A stretch of DNA of 64,000 bases from Canna indica (GCA_034359265.1 CP136895.1:48254001-48318000); one strand, 5' to 3'; shown: positions 1 to 11,165, numbered from the stretch's first letter. Notes: generated by a model from the letters alone, not told the origin. Translations and numbers: made by a program.

Positions 1-984
1 GGAGACGATGACAATTGTAATACTCCTATATCTAATAAAGTTCTTGAAGCTAATAGTATATCTAGCCAAAGAAGTACAAAGAGTCGGAAGAGAAAGGTGA
101 TATGTCACCTATGCAATGAGAAAGTGCACGTGAAGAAGAATTGCCCTAGTATGATGAACAAGGCAAAACGGAGGTCAAATGCTTCCACTCACTCACGTGC
201 ATCAAGTGAAGCATCCTCACACCATGATCACGAAGCCAACATCATGAGCGTTGATGAGGAGGAATGCTCTTCTTCTAGTCATGATAATCATAATCATAGA
301 TCTAATTCATCTAGTTCCTCGGATCTTCTTTATGATGAATTATTAGATGAATGTAAAATTATGTATGCCTTGATGGTTAAAGAGAATAAAGAAAATAAAA
401 AATTAAAGAAAGAAAACTTGACTCTTAGCTCTCATTTACATGATGCTAAACTAGAAAATGAGAAGCTAAAAATTAGTGTCTCTAATCCATGCCATGATGT
501 TTTAAGTATTGACACTAATGATTTGAAAAACAAAAATGACATGTTAAAGAATGAAAATAACATGTTGAAAACTCATTTGCATGCTTTGCATAAATCTATG
601 AATGATTTGAAAAATGAGATATTGATTTCGAATAGAAAAGTTAATACTTCTTCTCTTAATTCTAAAAATCAAAATGTCTCATTTAGGAAACCTCAAAAGA
701 AAAATGTTTCCTTTAAGAATGCTCATTCTCATCATGTTTTTCATGCTAAGTATTCTAACATTAGACCTCATGTCCATAAGAATAATGAAAATAAGAGATT
801 TAATGGACATTGCTTCTGTTGTGGTATTTATGGGCATGCAATTTATGATTGTGCTTTTAAAGTGAACCCTAGTGTTGTTAAGACACTTTGGGTACCTAAG
901 CCTACTAACCCCCAAGGACCCAAAGCCATTTGGGTACCAAAAATTTCATGCTCTATTGTAGGGGGAGCTACCACACAAGGATGA
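1..984 (+). CDS. Gag polyprotein, partial (two CCHC zinc knuckles)
   Basis: The frame is open from base 1 and ends in TGA after GGATTQG, so the start lies upstream; ATG 97 is only the first internal Met. In order: a CCHC knuckle (CHLCNEKVHVKKNC), a Ser/His-rich segment, a long Lys/Glu/Asn-rich coiled coil of about 130 residues, a His-rich basic tract, a second CCHC knuckle (CFCCGIYGHAIYDC) and two WVPK motifs. It should be the nucleocapsid part of a Copia gag that packages element RNA into cytoplasmic particles. The frame stops just where protease would begin in an autonomous Copia element. It has no internal stop, unlike the GO-2 and GO-3 homologues, so this is the best preserved gag here. 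Confidence 0.85.
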   Translation, partial: GDDDNCNTPISNKVLEANSISSQRSTKSRKRKVICHLCNEKVHVKKNCPSMMNKAKRRSNASTHSRASSEASSHHDHEANIMSVDEEECSSSSHDNHNHRSNSSSSSDLLYDELLDECKIMYALMVKENKENKKLKKENLTLSSHLHDAKLENEKLKISVSNPCHDVLSIDTNDLKNKNDMLKNENNMLKTHLHALHKSMNDLKNEILISNRKVNTSSLNSKNQNVSFRKPQKKNVSFKNAHSHHVFHAKYSNIRPHVHKNNENKRFNGHCFCCGIYGHAIYDCAFKVNPSVVKTLWVPKPTNPQGPKAIWVPKISCSIVGGATTQG

Positions 985-1209
985 GATGAAGTTGGTTGAT
1001 TGAAGTTGCTTGGGGATTCAAAGATTGTACCATTTCAAAGTTGCAACTTTAAGTCATCATGATGCATTGGGTAATGAAATTGTTGGCATCAAACACTTTG
1101 GTATCAACTCCTATACTCACTTGCTTAAATTAGAGTTGGAGTTTTGATACATGCTTAACATTAGTAGATTTTCCCCTCTTGATATGAATTTTAAAAATGT
1201 TTTTGATTT

Positions 1210-1335
1210 TGATTTCCCGGTCTCTTCGGAGACCTAAGTGGCCTAAGCAACCTTACGGTTCTAAATCGTAGGCTCATTGTGGCCTTTCGGTTTTCAACCA
1301 ATAGGAAGGGTTGGAGATCATATTTTCATATTTAT
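1210..1335 (+). promoter_or_regulatory. Conserved block with TTCG-tetraloop hairpin
   Basis: Bases 1219-1234 read GGTCTC-TTCG-GAGACC, a perfect six-pair stem closed by C and G around TTCG, a very stable RNA loop class. About 60 bases on comes a phrase ending in ccaataggaagggttggag. The same hairpin and phrase occur at 56278-56293 in GO-3 and, in complement, at 27266-27281 in GO-2. Spacing between hairpin and phrase varies while both parts stay intact. A packaging, dimerisation or 3' processing role is possible but unproven. Confidence 0.6.
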
Positions 1336-3295
1336 TATTTTTTGTGATCTCTTAAAATTCGTTTTAGTATCACTTGACTCTATTTAAAACGGATTTCAAA
1401 CTATTTAGCAAAGTGAACTTTGATAATGATACTTGATGATTCTCTTTGCTTTTTGGTTTGGTTAGCTTGCTAAGTAGCTATATTTTCTCTAAAACATTAG
1501 TGTATCTTACTTGCAAGTTATGAGTAATTTAGGAAGGCTAATAATTAGGAAAAAAATGATAAGTTTGGAAAAATTCTCATGTAAGAGGTATGTCTTTGAA
1601 TTTTCGTAAAATCTTAGCATAATACCTCAATATTCACGTTTTATTGGTGTCTCTATACTCATGATAAGAATTGCATGTTAAACCCTTGAATTTTCATGAG
1701 TAGGTAGAATTTTAGCACTTAGGCAAATTTCATTAAATGAAACTTGCTCTAGGTTGATATTCATTATTAGAGCCCTTATCCTTAAGTCCAAACTAGTTAA
1801 ATATGTTTAAAGATCTTATTCCTCAAATATTTCATATCTTAAGATCTATTTGATTCATTTTGATATCATGACAACCTTTTAAAATGAATCTCTACTATCT
1901 AGCATATGTTAAGATTTTTAAATGAAACTTTGCATTGAACCTTTGCTATTTAATAAGTTAGCTTGCTAGTTGGAATATTATTTCATTATGATACTAATGA
2001 AGCCTACTTGCAAGTTGAGAAAGTGGAAATTTTAGAGTTTCTCAAGAAATGAGATATGAGTTTCATTTTGATAAAATTGTTGCATAACACCTCTATTATC
2101 TTGATTAAATGATTTCTCTATGCTCATGAATGATCTTGCATGAGAATTGATTGAAATCTCATGAGTAGATAAAATTTTGATACTTAGGCAATTTCATGAA
2201 ATCTTGTTTGAATGAAATGTGCTCTAGGTAGAAATCCATCTTAGAGACTTCATTTTAAGTTAAAACTTGACAAACATATTTGAACTTACTCATGACTTTC
2301 ATCTATGTGGTTAAAATTGAAAAATCATATGTAGATGGATAAAATGACAACTAGCTCACCTTAGGAGACTCAAAATTGAAAAAGTTTGACCTAAGTCAAT
2401 AATTTGACTTAGAAATCTCATTTTGAGTTCAAACTTCACAAACATGTTTAGATTTACTCATGTTAGGTGTCCATGTGCTTAAAGTTGAAAAACCATGAGT
2501 AAAGGTTAAAATTTGATACTTAGCAATTTCATGTTATCATGCTTGTTTTTGAATGAAATCATGCTAAGATAAAATTTTGACCAAATGACATTATTTTCAT
2601 TTTAAACTTCTCATAGATGCTTTAAATGATTAGATCTTGATATCTGGAAAGTTTGAATGAAAACTGAGAACTTTTGAAAAATAGCTAATATTTACGAAAA
2701 TGCCACTAGATTTCAGATATTTTTAGAAAAATGCAAAAAATTGATTTTTCGATGATTCTTGAAACTGCATGTTCTCTGAAAAATCTAGTTTATTCAATAA
2801 AAAATTCAAAAATTCTCAGTAAGAATACGATTTGATATGAGTTTTTAAAATCGGATTCCAAAACTTTAAAGTATCGTTCTTTCCAAATGTTCATTTTTTT
2901 GATACTTTGATTTTTGGTCCAATCTTCAAATGAGACTTCAAGTATGATATTTTGAATTCACATTTGGTATCGTTCCACTCATGTGATGATAAAAATTATT
3001 TCATAAATAATTTTTGACTCCTTGATCGATACATGAAAATATCAATACTTAAGCCTATACATGATCTCTAGACTTGGAATGCATTTATCATCTAATGCTA
3101 TCATGTATGATTTAGTCTCATATTAGATAGTTGTCTTTTCATCCATTGAGTTGAGATCTTCATGCTTCATGAAAACTAAATTTAGAGTCTCAACTTTGAC
3201 TATAGGTTGACTTTTCTTACCCTTTTTGATTGATGTCAAAAAGGGAAGAAAAATATAGGTAAATGAGAAGAAAATATAGGAAAACCATGCATATA

Positions 3296-3421
3296 GATAG
3301 GGGGAGTTTATTTCCATAGATACGCATGCTGATAGGGGGAGAAATCCCTTAGTTGATATCCTTCATGTTTTAATATATTTTTTTTGTTATGGATGTTTGT
3401 CATCATCAAAAAGGGAGAGAT
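3296..3421 (+). promoter_or_regulatory. Polypurine tract of GO-1 with two upstream look-alikes
   Basis: The tract aaaaagggagagatt lies directly before the LTR TG at 3422 and is the expected plus-strand primer site. Two further GATAGGGGGAG motifs lie at 3296-3306 and 3331-3341. The same extra motifs precede the true tract in GO-3. Confidence 0.7.
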
Positions 3422-4747
3422 TGTTGGCTTAAGATTTTTAACCTTGGTCTTAATCACGATTTTGATGATAAAAAACATGGAACTAATGTTTAATTGAGAT
3501 TTCTTTCAGATTCCATATCGGTTAGCGCACGACATCCCCGATCGGAAAAATTGAAGAAATCGGAGAAATCGGTTAGGACGCTCGTCGGCGCTCGGATTCG
3601 TCGGGAAGTTAAAGTTTAGGTCTAGGGTGTCTAGTTTATGATGTAATCCTCTTTATAATGCAAAAAACCCAAAAAACCATCCCCGAATCCAAGCAAACGA
3701 GTAGAAAAACCCAAGCAAAATACCAATCTGCCCAGTCCAGTCTAGGTTCGGTCGATCGGTCGGTCGACCGAAGTGTGTGGAAAAGTGGCAGCGCGTCCAT
3801 CGATTGATCGATCGGTCGACCGAATTATGGATCGCAGGAATCGCGTTTAGCGGTCGACCCGTCGATCGACTTCACAAAGAGATTGAGCCAGCGGTCGCTC
3901 GAGCGGTCGATTGGTCGGTCGACCGACATGCGACCGAACGGCGGTAACAACTAGTTTTCAGGCTATTTTTTGCCCATTGAGCTATCGTTTCTTTGAGAGA
4001 TTATAAATATCCCTCATCTAACTCCTTTAACTCCTCTTACAAATTTTATTGAGCATAAAAAAGAGAGTTTTGAGCCTTCTAAAGATCGATTAATAGCTCT
4101 CTATTCTTCCGTCAACATTTCTCAAGCGCCTAGTTTTCTCCTCAACTCGGCTTCAATTCAAGCTCAACAACTTGGCGAGTTGGAGGCTTAAAGGCTTGGA
4201 AAAGAGCACTGATTCTTGGTTTTATTCTTTAGCTCTTTTCATTGTAATATTTATTGTTATTTGAACATGTTTACTTATTGAAGTTGAGTTTATGTAAGAC
4301 CTAGTGTCAGGTCTTGGATCTTAGTGTTTACCTGAGTATAGGAGGTGTAAAGCCACTTGTGTAAACATAGCTTACTAGGATTAGTTGAGGTATCCCTTAG
4401 GGTTGAGGTGGAAGAGTACTCTTGGTAAGAAGACGGAGACTTTCGGGTGTGGAAGTGCCTTAGATTGAGAGTGTGTCTCTTCAGGTTAAAGTCCTCTTGT
4501 AAGGGAACCAATTTAATCTAGTAAACTTAGTTTGAAAATCCTAAGCGGGGTGCTTAGGTAGTGGAGTAGGCATTGGGGCCGAACGACTATAAATTTATGT
4601 GTTAGCATTGTTATCTTTTGTTTTTGCTTAATTAGTTTATCTTGCTTCCGCATTTAATCGTAAGATTGCAATCTGCCTAAACAATTTTAGAAATGATTAA
4701 AATTAGAATTAGGCGAAAGATTTAGATAACACACTATTCACCCAACA
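3422..4747 (+). repeat. 3' LTR of GO-1 (1326 bp)
   Basis: It starts TGTTGG and ends CCAACA, directly after the polypurine tract. Inside are a cluster of GGTCGACC-type palindromes (about 3748-3945), a TATA-like ttataaatat at 4001-4010 and a 3' portion containing 'ggggccgaac', conserved in every LTR of this family in the window. The promoter is probably about 55 bp downstream of the palindrome array. Confidence 0.85.
3748..3945 (+). repeat. GGTCGACC palindrome array in U3
   Basis: About eight GTCGAC/GATCGA-type palindromes, the clearest being tcggtcggtcgaccga, are spaced by short unrelated linkers just upstream of the TATA-like box. CpG density is far above the AT-rich surroundings. Similar arrays mark the U3 of the related LTRs here. 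Confidence 0.7.
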
Positions 4748-5010
4748 GAGACTTGGTGATGGTATACCCGAGGAAGGAAAGATTTCTAGCAGGCACTTAT
4801 AACAAACCGAAAGCAAAGAAAATTGGACCCTTCCAAGTGATTCAAGCTATGGGTGACAATGCCTACTTGATAGACTTGGCTGACGATTTCATGATTTCTC
4901 CTATATTCAATGTCTCAGACCTGTTTCCATATGTACCTCCAGATGCCGCACCTTTGGAGCAGGAAGAACTTGAGGTCGAGTTCCTTGATAGCAAGGGGGA
5001 GTTGATGTAG
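4748..5010 (+). pseudogene. Ty3/Gypsy integrase C-terminal fragment
   Basis: The frame carries the C-terminal integrase signature of Ty3/Gypsy elements: GPFQVIQAMGDNAYLIDL, then FNVSDLFPYVP. It ends at the stop overlapping the start of the adjacent short LTR. Everything upstream was separated by the GO-1 insertion at 4747/4748 and is not in the window. There is no chromodomain after the DLFPYVP motif. Confidence 0.85.
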
Positions 5011-5285
5011 GAGCTGAGCACATTCGACACCCAAGAAATGCAACTTGAGAGCTCAAACTTGTTTAACTGATAGTTTAAATGTGAGTTGGACATGTGGTGT
5101 ACCCTACAGCCGAGTTTAAATATTGTTAATTCTTTTTCCTGGCTGACACATGTAAAGGGGTATAAATAACCTCTGCGAGGGTTAGAAAAAACATATTTCT
5201 TTTCCTGAAATGTAATTTTTTCATCCAGTTTCAATTTCTAGGATCGATTCTTTGATCGAATGAACTAAGAGTTAGGTTCGGGACA
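5003..5285 (+). repeat. Short 3' LTR of the Gypsy fragment (283 bp)
   Basis: A purine tract gcaagggggagt (4991-5002) is followed by TGATGTAGG and the segment ends in ttcgggaca, giving TG...CA ends. It contains ggggtataaataacc near 5158, a good TATA box. The integrase stop codon lies just inside the LTR. Downstream sequence is a different, minus-strand Copia relic, which supports the boundary. Confidence 0.65.
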
Positions 5286-5583
5286 TTGCTTGAATTCTTT
5301 CTTCTTGTTATTGATTTCTTAGCTGAAATCGAGAGCTGTTCTACATCACAAACCCTTCTGGTTGTGTCATGTAGATTGATCTGTTCTTCTAAGAAAGTTG
5401 TCTTTATGTCAAGCTGTTCTAACTCCAAGTCTTGCATGACTACTAAAGCTAGGAGAATACCAATAGAAGCAAACTTAACCATAGGAGAAAAGATATCTTT
5501 ATTGTCAACACCTTCCTTTTGACTACATCCCTTTGCCACATGCCGAGCTTTATAGATACCGTCTTCTTTGAGTTTGTAGATCC
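5286..5583 (-). pseudogene. Copia RT, middle part
   Basis: The minus strand encodes KGCSQKEGVD, FSPMVKFASIGILLALV and QLDIKTTFLEEQ, and after a frameshift IYMTQPEGFV. These are the Copia RT segments around the first catalytic Asp (here LDIKTTFL, usually LDVKTAFL). The piece ends at 5286 beside the short Gypsy LTR, and the YVDD box is not present. Confidence 0.85.
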
Positions 5584-6899
5584 TGTTGGCCTAAGGTTTT
5601 CTACCTTGGTCTTAATCTTGGTTTCAATGAAAACAAACATGGAACTAATGTTTCATTGAGAAATTTTTCAGGTTCCAAGTCGGTTAGCGTACGACGTCCG
5701 TGATCAGAAAAATTGGAGAAATCGGCAAGGATGCTCATCGACGCTCGCGATTCTTCAGGAAGTTAGAGTTTAGGTTTAGGGTGTCTAGCATGTGTGGTAA
5801 TCCTTATGTTTTAAAGTTATTAACTTAAAGTTAAGAAATGTTATATAAGTAGACTTAGCGAAGACGGAACTAGAAACGAGCAAACATGCAAAAGAAACTA
5901 AGCAAACAAGTAGTCTGCCCTGCCCAAGTTCGGTCGATCGACTGGTCGATCGGCGGTATTTCGGTTGACCGATCGGTCGACTGAACATTGCCTAGAACAG
6001 GCAGAATACTCCGATCGCTCGGTCGGTTGCTTGGTCAGTCGACCGACGATCGACCGGACAAGCGACCAACGGGCTGTAATAGGAAAAAAATCACCTGTTG
6101 AGAAGAGAGAGCTCTCTCTTCTCTTCACGGCTTATAAATAAGAAGCCATGTGAGCCTTCCTTCACACTTTTGATCACTCCTAACCTTCTTGAGCCATCTT
6201 GTGATCATTCCCAAGCTTTATTGAGCCAATTCTTGTGGAAACCCTAGCTTTGATCTCTCATCTCTTTGATTGAGCCTAACCTTCATTGTTTCATCATCAA
6301 AGGCATCAAGAGGATGCTAGGAATCTTATTATGGAGCTAAGTACTTTATTGTTTGATTTATTGCTCTATTTATTATTGTATTTTGTTGTTTATTTCATTA
6401 TAATTGAACTTGTGTAAAACCTAGAGTGCTAGGTTGATTGAGTTGGTGGTCGTCTTGGTGTTAAGGCTTAAATCCACCATTGTAAACTTAGTTTACTAGA
6501 ATTAGTTGAGTTGTCCCTTAGGTTGAGGTGGGAGAGTGCTCTCGGTAGGAATGCGGGATACTTCTGGGTGTGAAAGTGCCTTCGATTTGAGAGCGGAGAC
6601 TTTCCGATGTAAAGTCCTCTTTATAAGGGAAACGATATAATCTAATAAAGCTAAGTTTGAAAATCCTAAGTTGGGTGCTTAGGTAGTGGAGTAGGCATTG
6701 GGGCCGAACCACTATAAACACTTAAGTTAGTATTGTTTTCTTTGTGTATCGCATTGCTTATCTTTATTACTCCCTTCCGCATTTAGTCGTCAATTGTGAA
6801 TTGTCTAAGTAACTTAAGAAACTATTAAAATCAAATTTAGGCTAATTGATTAGTTAATACACTATTCATCCCCCCTCTAGTGTGGCCATTTCACCAACA
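5584..6899 (+). mobile_element. Solo LTR of the gag-only family, target duplication gatcc
   Basis: It begins TGTTGGCC and ends CACCAACA with no internal domain. The five bases before it (5579-5583, gatcc) are repeated directly after it (6900-6904), and the Copia RT frame resumes on the other side. It has the family layout: a GGTCGACC palindrome cluster (about 5928-6065), a TATA-like cttataaata at 6131 and the conserved 'ggggccgaacc' near the end. It presumably arose by LTR-LTR recombination. Confidence 0.9.
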
Positions 6900-6904
6900 G
6901 ATCC

Positions 6905-7300
6905 ACTTGCACCCAACAAGTTTCTTGTGTGGTGGAGGCTTCACAAGTTCCGAAGTATTATTTTTCTGCAATGACTTGAATTCTTCTGCCATAGCTTCAT
7001 GCCACTTTCTTGAATCTGTTCGATTTAGGTCTTTTTTATAGGAGGCTGGTTCTTCATTGCACGATGTTTCTTCAGCCACTGCTAGAGCATAAGTAGTAAC
7101 ATTTGCATACCTAGGATTAGAACGTGATGCTCGCCTAGATTGGTTGAGGATGATGGAATAAGGATGCTCCTCCTCAACTTGATATTGCTCCTCCTCGACC
7201 TGGTATGGCTCCTCTTGGACCTGAATATGTTCTTCAGTGGTCTGTTCTGATAAAGCAGTGTCATTGGTTTCTGCGGAAGGTGGTCGAGGTGTGGGTGTAG
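6905..7300 (-). pseudogene. Copia RT, N-terminal part and linker
   Basis: The minus frame reads RKWHEAMAEEFKSLQKNN, then GCKWICW, the entry of the Copia RT domain (usual form W..AM..E...L..N.TW.LV.....GCKWV). Upstream on the same strand is an acidic Pro/Glu/Gln-rich linker, as expected between Copia integrase and RT. Confidence 0.8.
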
Positions 7301-7304
7301 GGAA

Positions 7305-8060
7305 TTAGAATTCTTGGGTAGCAGGCTGAGGTGGTGTTTCTTCTTGTGGCACTAGAGATGTGGGTTCCTCAGAGTCCTCTTCTCGCTCTTCGTTTTTCAT
7401 TTTCAAGAGTACCTGTTCATCAAATATTAGATCTCTATGGATTTCTACTTTATAATTATTTAGACACCACACTTTATAGCCTTTCACTCCGCTATGATAT
7501 CCTAAGAAAATACATTTCTTTGATCTAGGTTATAATTTTCCTTCATTCACCCTAACATAGACGGTGCTCCCAAAAATTTTAAGATGATCATAAGATGCTG
7601 GCAACCCAATCCATTTTTTCTCAGGCGTCTTGAATTCAACTGATGAAGGTAGAGATCGATTTATTATGTAGCAAGTGGTGGATGCAGCCTCTACCCAAAA
7701 CCTTTTAGAAAGATTAGCATTAGAAAGCATACATCGTACCCTTTCAATGATGGTGCGGTTCATCATTTTTGCTGCTCCGTTCTGCTGAGGTGTATGGGGT
7801 ATTGTGTTATGTCGTATGATCCATTCCCTGGAGCAAAAGTCTTTAAATTCTCCACTGCAAAATTTTAGGCCATTGTTGGTTCGTAGGATCCGAACATATC
7901 TATCTGTTAGTTTCTCGATCATTGCCTTCCAAGACTGAAATTTAGAAAAGATATTAAATTTATTTTTAATAAAATATGCCCGTACCTTCCTAGAGTAATC
8001 TTCAATAAATGTAAGCATGTATCGAGCTCCTCCTTAAGACTCAACCGGTGAAGACCCCCA
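7305..8060 (-). pseudogene. Copia integrase with damaged catalytic residues
   Basis: The frame covers the DDE core: MLTFIEDYSRK, then RTNNGLKF, then HTPQQNGAAKMMNRT, then the Copia-specific FGSTVYVRV region and GYKVWCLNNYKVEIHRD. The second catalytic Asp (usually SDNG) is Asn and the Glu after NGA (usually AER) is Lys. Both are G-to-A type changes that would abolish strand transfer. Stops and a frameshift separate the pieces. Confidence 0.85.
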
Positions 8061-8400
8061 GAGGTCAGAGTGGATGTAGTTCAATTTTCCTTTAGCATAG
8101 TGTTGCCTTGTGGAGAATGAAACTTTTTTTTTCTATTTGCCATAAATGCAATGTTCAAATAAATCAAGTTTAGCCAATTTTTGATTTCCAAGTAGTCCCT
8201 TTTGTTCAAGCATTAACATACTCCTTTCATTAATATGCCATAATCTCATATGCCATAATTTAACAAGATCATCATCAGAGTGTTCAGAGGTTACCATAGT
8301 TGCACCACTTGTTGCCATTGTGCCTTGTAGGATGTAGAGTTGGTTTACTTTTAAAGCTTTCATTAGTGTTAAGGACCCCTTTGTGACTCTGAAAACTCCG
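8061..8400 (-). pseudogene. Copia GAG-pre-integrase domain
   Basis: The minus frame shows LWHMRLWHINERSM, then LGNQKLAKLDLFEHCIYGK, the HHCC-like zinc domain before Copia integrase. A run of T residues around 8127-8135 shifts the frame relative to integrase, and a stop interrupts the linker near 8033. Confidence 0.8.
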
Positions 8401-9172
8401 TCTTGGCCTAAATACTTGTATCCAAATGCATCTAGGGAAGATAAAGAAATTAAATTTCTTTTAAGATTTCTTTTCCCATTAATGAGTTATGGTCCTTGTA
8501 ATGCCATCATACATTTTGATTTTTACTGAGCCAATTCCTGCTACTTGACATGATGTGTCATTTCCCATTAACACTTCTTTTCCATCAGCATGTTCATATG
8601 TGGTAACCAATCTCGGTACGGTGTCATATGAAAAGAGCAACCTGAATCTAAAATCTATTTATCTTGAGATCTAGCGTAACGGGCAGAAATAGTAAGTACC
8701 TCTACCTTTTCATCCTTATCAGCACAAGATGCTTCCCCTTTCTAATTTTGTTCATCCTGTTGTCTCTGTTTCAGCTTACAACATTCTGATTTGATATGTC
8801 CCATTATTTTGCAATAATAACACTATATGTTTTTGGACCTCGATTTAGATTTAAACTTAACTCAACTTTTATCCCGTGACTTGTTTCGTTCTCTAGTGTT
8901 CAGGGCTTCAATTCTCCACGGCTTCTAGAGGATCCTGTGGTAAGTTGAGAATCGACGACCTCCTTGGACACTAGTATTGTTGTCATCTCATCCAGAGTAA
9001 TTGTATTCTTGCCATACAATAAACTTTCACGAAAATTCTCAAAAGAAGCAGGGAGAGTAATTAAAACATAAAAGCCTTATCTTCTTCCTCAAAAGTAACT
9101 CCCATATCCTCAAGATCAGCAAGAATAGAATGAAAAGTACTGATATGATTTTTAACAAAAGTGCCATCAGTT
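8401..9172 (-). pseudogene. Copia gag C-terminus and protease
   Basis: The minus strand near 8600-8650 gives DSGCSFHMTPYRDWL, the Copia protease active site (DSGC). Near 8775-8815 it gives CYYCKIMGHIKSEC, a CCHC zinc knuckle. Around 9060-9160 it gives STFHSILADLEDMG, the UBN2-type gag helix. The gag is cut at 9172 by the inserted LTR. Confidence 0.8.
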
Positions 9173-11165
9173 TGTCATGCCCCAACTAAGGGTTACGTGA
9201 CCGGCCTGGGTATACGTGCCTATACCCTGCAGCCTAACTCATTCACATGCCAACACATAAAAAGATAGCGGAATAAATATACAATTTTTATTATAAAAGA
9301 GAAACCAGAAGAGATTTTTTTTAAGCAGTAAAGTTTTTATAAAAAGTTCAGTGCGAAAAGAAAAATGAATCAAAGAGCGACAATTCTTTTAACAAATAAA
9401 AACTAAATAAAAGACATGAATGTCCCCATGGGACTACAACTCCAAAACACCAAATCACAAGTGCATGACAAAACTACGACAGACTCGACTACAACCCAAA
9501 ACTAGGACTGCTATGAGATCAATATGGCTCCTCTGCCCTCTAGCTGCGCCAAGTGCTCCAGCCCACCTCACCGATCAGGCTCTGCAAAATAAAAATAAAC
9601 GACAACGGGTGAGTTCAAAAGAACTCAGTGAGCGGTTATATCAACCTCCACGAAAAACAAAGCACAAATATGAAGCATAGAGCAAAACTCCTGACTTAAG
9701 CAGGAAAGGTCACAAGGGAGTGACTAGCTAACAATTCATCTGGCCACCACATGCCCAAAGGCAACCAACACTCTAATAGTGCAGTATAACATGCCTAAGC
9801 CTACCATGCCCAAAGGCAATAATACATACTAGGATAATCAAGATTGACCCATCTGAACTTATCCTAATATAAAGAAAACTCGGGAGCAATCGGGATTGGC
9901 TCATCCGAACTTGCTCCACGAGACGTGAACTTATTCCTTAAAAGCAACTCGAGAATAATTGGAATTTGTCCGTCTGAACTTATTTCTTAAAAGCAACTCG
10001 AGAATAATCAGGATTTGCCCGTCCGAATTTATTCCACGAGGCCACACATGAACAATTGGGATTTGCCCATCCAAACTTGTTCCAAAAGATAACGTAGGAA
10101 TAATCAGAATTCGCTCATCCGAACTTATTCATTTAAATATAGAATCTTGGGAACAATCGAGATTTGCCCATTTGAACTTGTTCCACAAGATACGCAGGAA
10201 CAATCGATATTTTCCCATCCGAACTTGTTCCACAGGTTGGGAATTAGCCATCCAACCTTCTGGGCCTAGCCCGCAATTCGGCTCCTAACCAAGCCTCTCT
10301 GCCATTCATAAAGATATAGCGCAACATGACCTAAGTCAAGTGTATCCTATGGTGTCTTAGGAATGTCTCTTTGAGGAAAACTCCACAGCAACCAATGCCC
10401 GATCCCAACTTCTAAACTCGTAATGTCGTAAACTCGTGAGGTTTTGTTTCATGCACAACATTTATTTATTGGTTCATAATAGATTATGCTGCCCCTTGCA
10501 TTTTAATTATGCAATTAGAATTTATCATCACCAGAATTAGAGTTTTGTTTTAGCTTACTATTGTGCCCGAAACTAATGTATCTATTCCGAATCTGATTTC
10601 CAGAATGTGTTCTATGATTCCAAACTATGTTTTCTGGTCAAAACGATAGGTTACACGACTTAGGCTTGGTTCGGCTCAAGTGGCTCCTCTCTGCTCGGCT
10701 CCAAAGGAAGGGAGAGGGGGAAGAAGGAGGTGGAGCCTTAGGCGGCTGCTGCTTGGCTCGGTGGTTCCAAGGAAGAGAGATGGGGAGGGGCAGCTTGGCT
10801 CTTGCTTGGTGGCTCCTCTCCTCTCTTAATCGGCCAGTGTGGCTCCAATGGGGAGCCGCTAGCCTTCGGGGGCGGAGTTTATAATCCTCCCCCACTTCCA
10901 CCTAACCACACCCTAACCCGCATTCTCCTCAATCTGGATCCGCAACCCGCTAACCCAAACTAACCCCATGATAAAAATACAAGCATAAAATACATGCACA
11001 CCCTTATGCAACATAGCCTAATAAATTAGCTATATAATTACAAACCAAAATTCAATTTACCCGAGCTTGCAAGCTCGTACTGGACCATAAGTCGACTCGG
11101 CTCGGCTCGACCTCGAACTAGCCCGCTAGGCTAGCAAACACAAACAATAAAGGAAAAAAATAGAG
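9173..11165 (-). repeat. Gypsy-type LTR, probably 3'-truncated
   Basis: It starts TGTCATGCCCCAACTAAGGG, a relative of the TGTCACACCCCAACTGAGGG start of the Gypsy LTRs at 14813 and 21954, and shares their internal landmarks: 'gaactcagtgagcggtt', stretches of repeated 'cccgtccgaac' phrases, and a G-rich 'ggctccaa...gagccg' region followed by 'cctcccccac'. The usual ...GTCTTACA end is not seen. Similarity fades near 11165, so the right boundary is approximate. Strand is assigned by analogy to the minus-strand Gypsy below and is uncertain. Confidence 0.55.
9890..10260. repeat. Diverged short tandem repeats within LTR
   Basis: About seven copies of a 50-70 bp unit built on 'gggaacaatcggaatttgcccatccgaa...ttgttcc' follow each other with many substitutions. 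Confidence 0.6.

Larger units (their letters stand above)
985..3421 (+). other. Conserved 3' noncoding region of GO-1
   Basis: This is 2.4 kb of AT-rich sequence with no frame longer than about 65 codons. Recognisable homologous sequence occurs in GO-2 (complement of 24355-27430) and GO-3 (56045-57450), including long matching phrases around the hairpin block at 1210-1335. It contains repeated variants of 'ctcatgagtaga', 'cttaggcaattt' and 'gacctaagtcaa', suggesting old internal duplication. Its preservation without coding capacity suggests a cis-acting RNA role, which is inference. Confidence 0.75.
1..4747 (+). mobile_element. Gag-only LTR retrotransposon GO-1, 5' end outside window
   Basis: The order is gag, a 2.4 kb noncoding stretch, a polypurine tract and a TG...CA LTR. 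No protease, integrase, RT or RNase H is seen between gag and the 3' LTR, so the element must borrow pol from a relative. GO-2 and GO-3 in this window have the same plan. The gag type and the tRNA-Met primer sites of the relatives suggest a Copia derivative, possibly near the SIRE/Maximus lineage; that lineage is inference. The 3' LTR abuts a Gypsy integrase fragment at 4748, so the element landed in older Gypsy DNA. The 5' LTR and its target duplication lie before the window. Confidence 0.85.
5286..9172 (-). pseudogene. Degenerate Copia gag-pol, split by a solo LTR
   Basis: Read on the minus strand from 9172 to 5286: gag with a CCHC knuckle, protease, GAG-pre-integrase, integrase, then the N-terminal part of RT (to 6905) and its continuation (5583 to 5286) beyond the solo LTR 5584-6899. 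Frameshifts and stops occur throughout. RNase H and the LTR beyond RT are missing, and the gag end is cut by the Gypsy-type LTR at 9173. Order and motifs (GAG-pre before integrase, integrase before RT) are diagnostic of Copia. Confidence 0.85.

Noticed and set aside
10627..10901. Overlapping 85-87 codon ORFs on both strands
   Set aside because: They lie in the G/C-rich part of a Gypsy-type LTR, corresponding to the 'ggctccaa' region of the related LTRs, with no coding signature.
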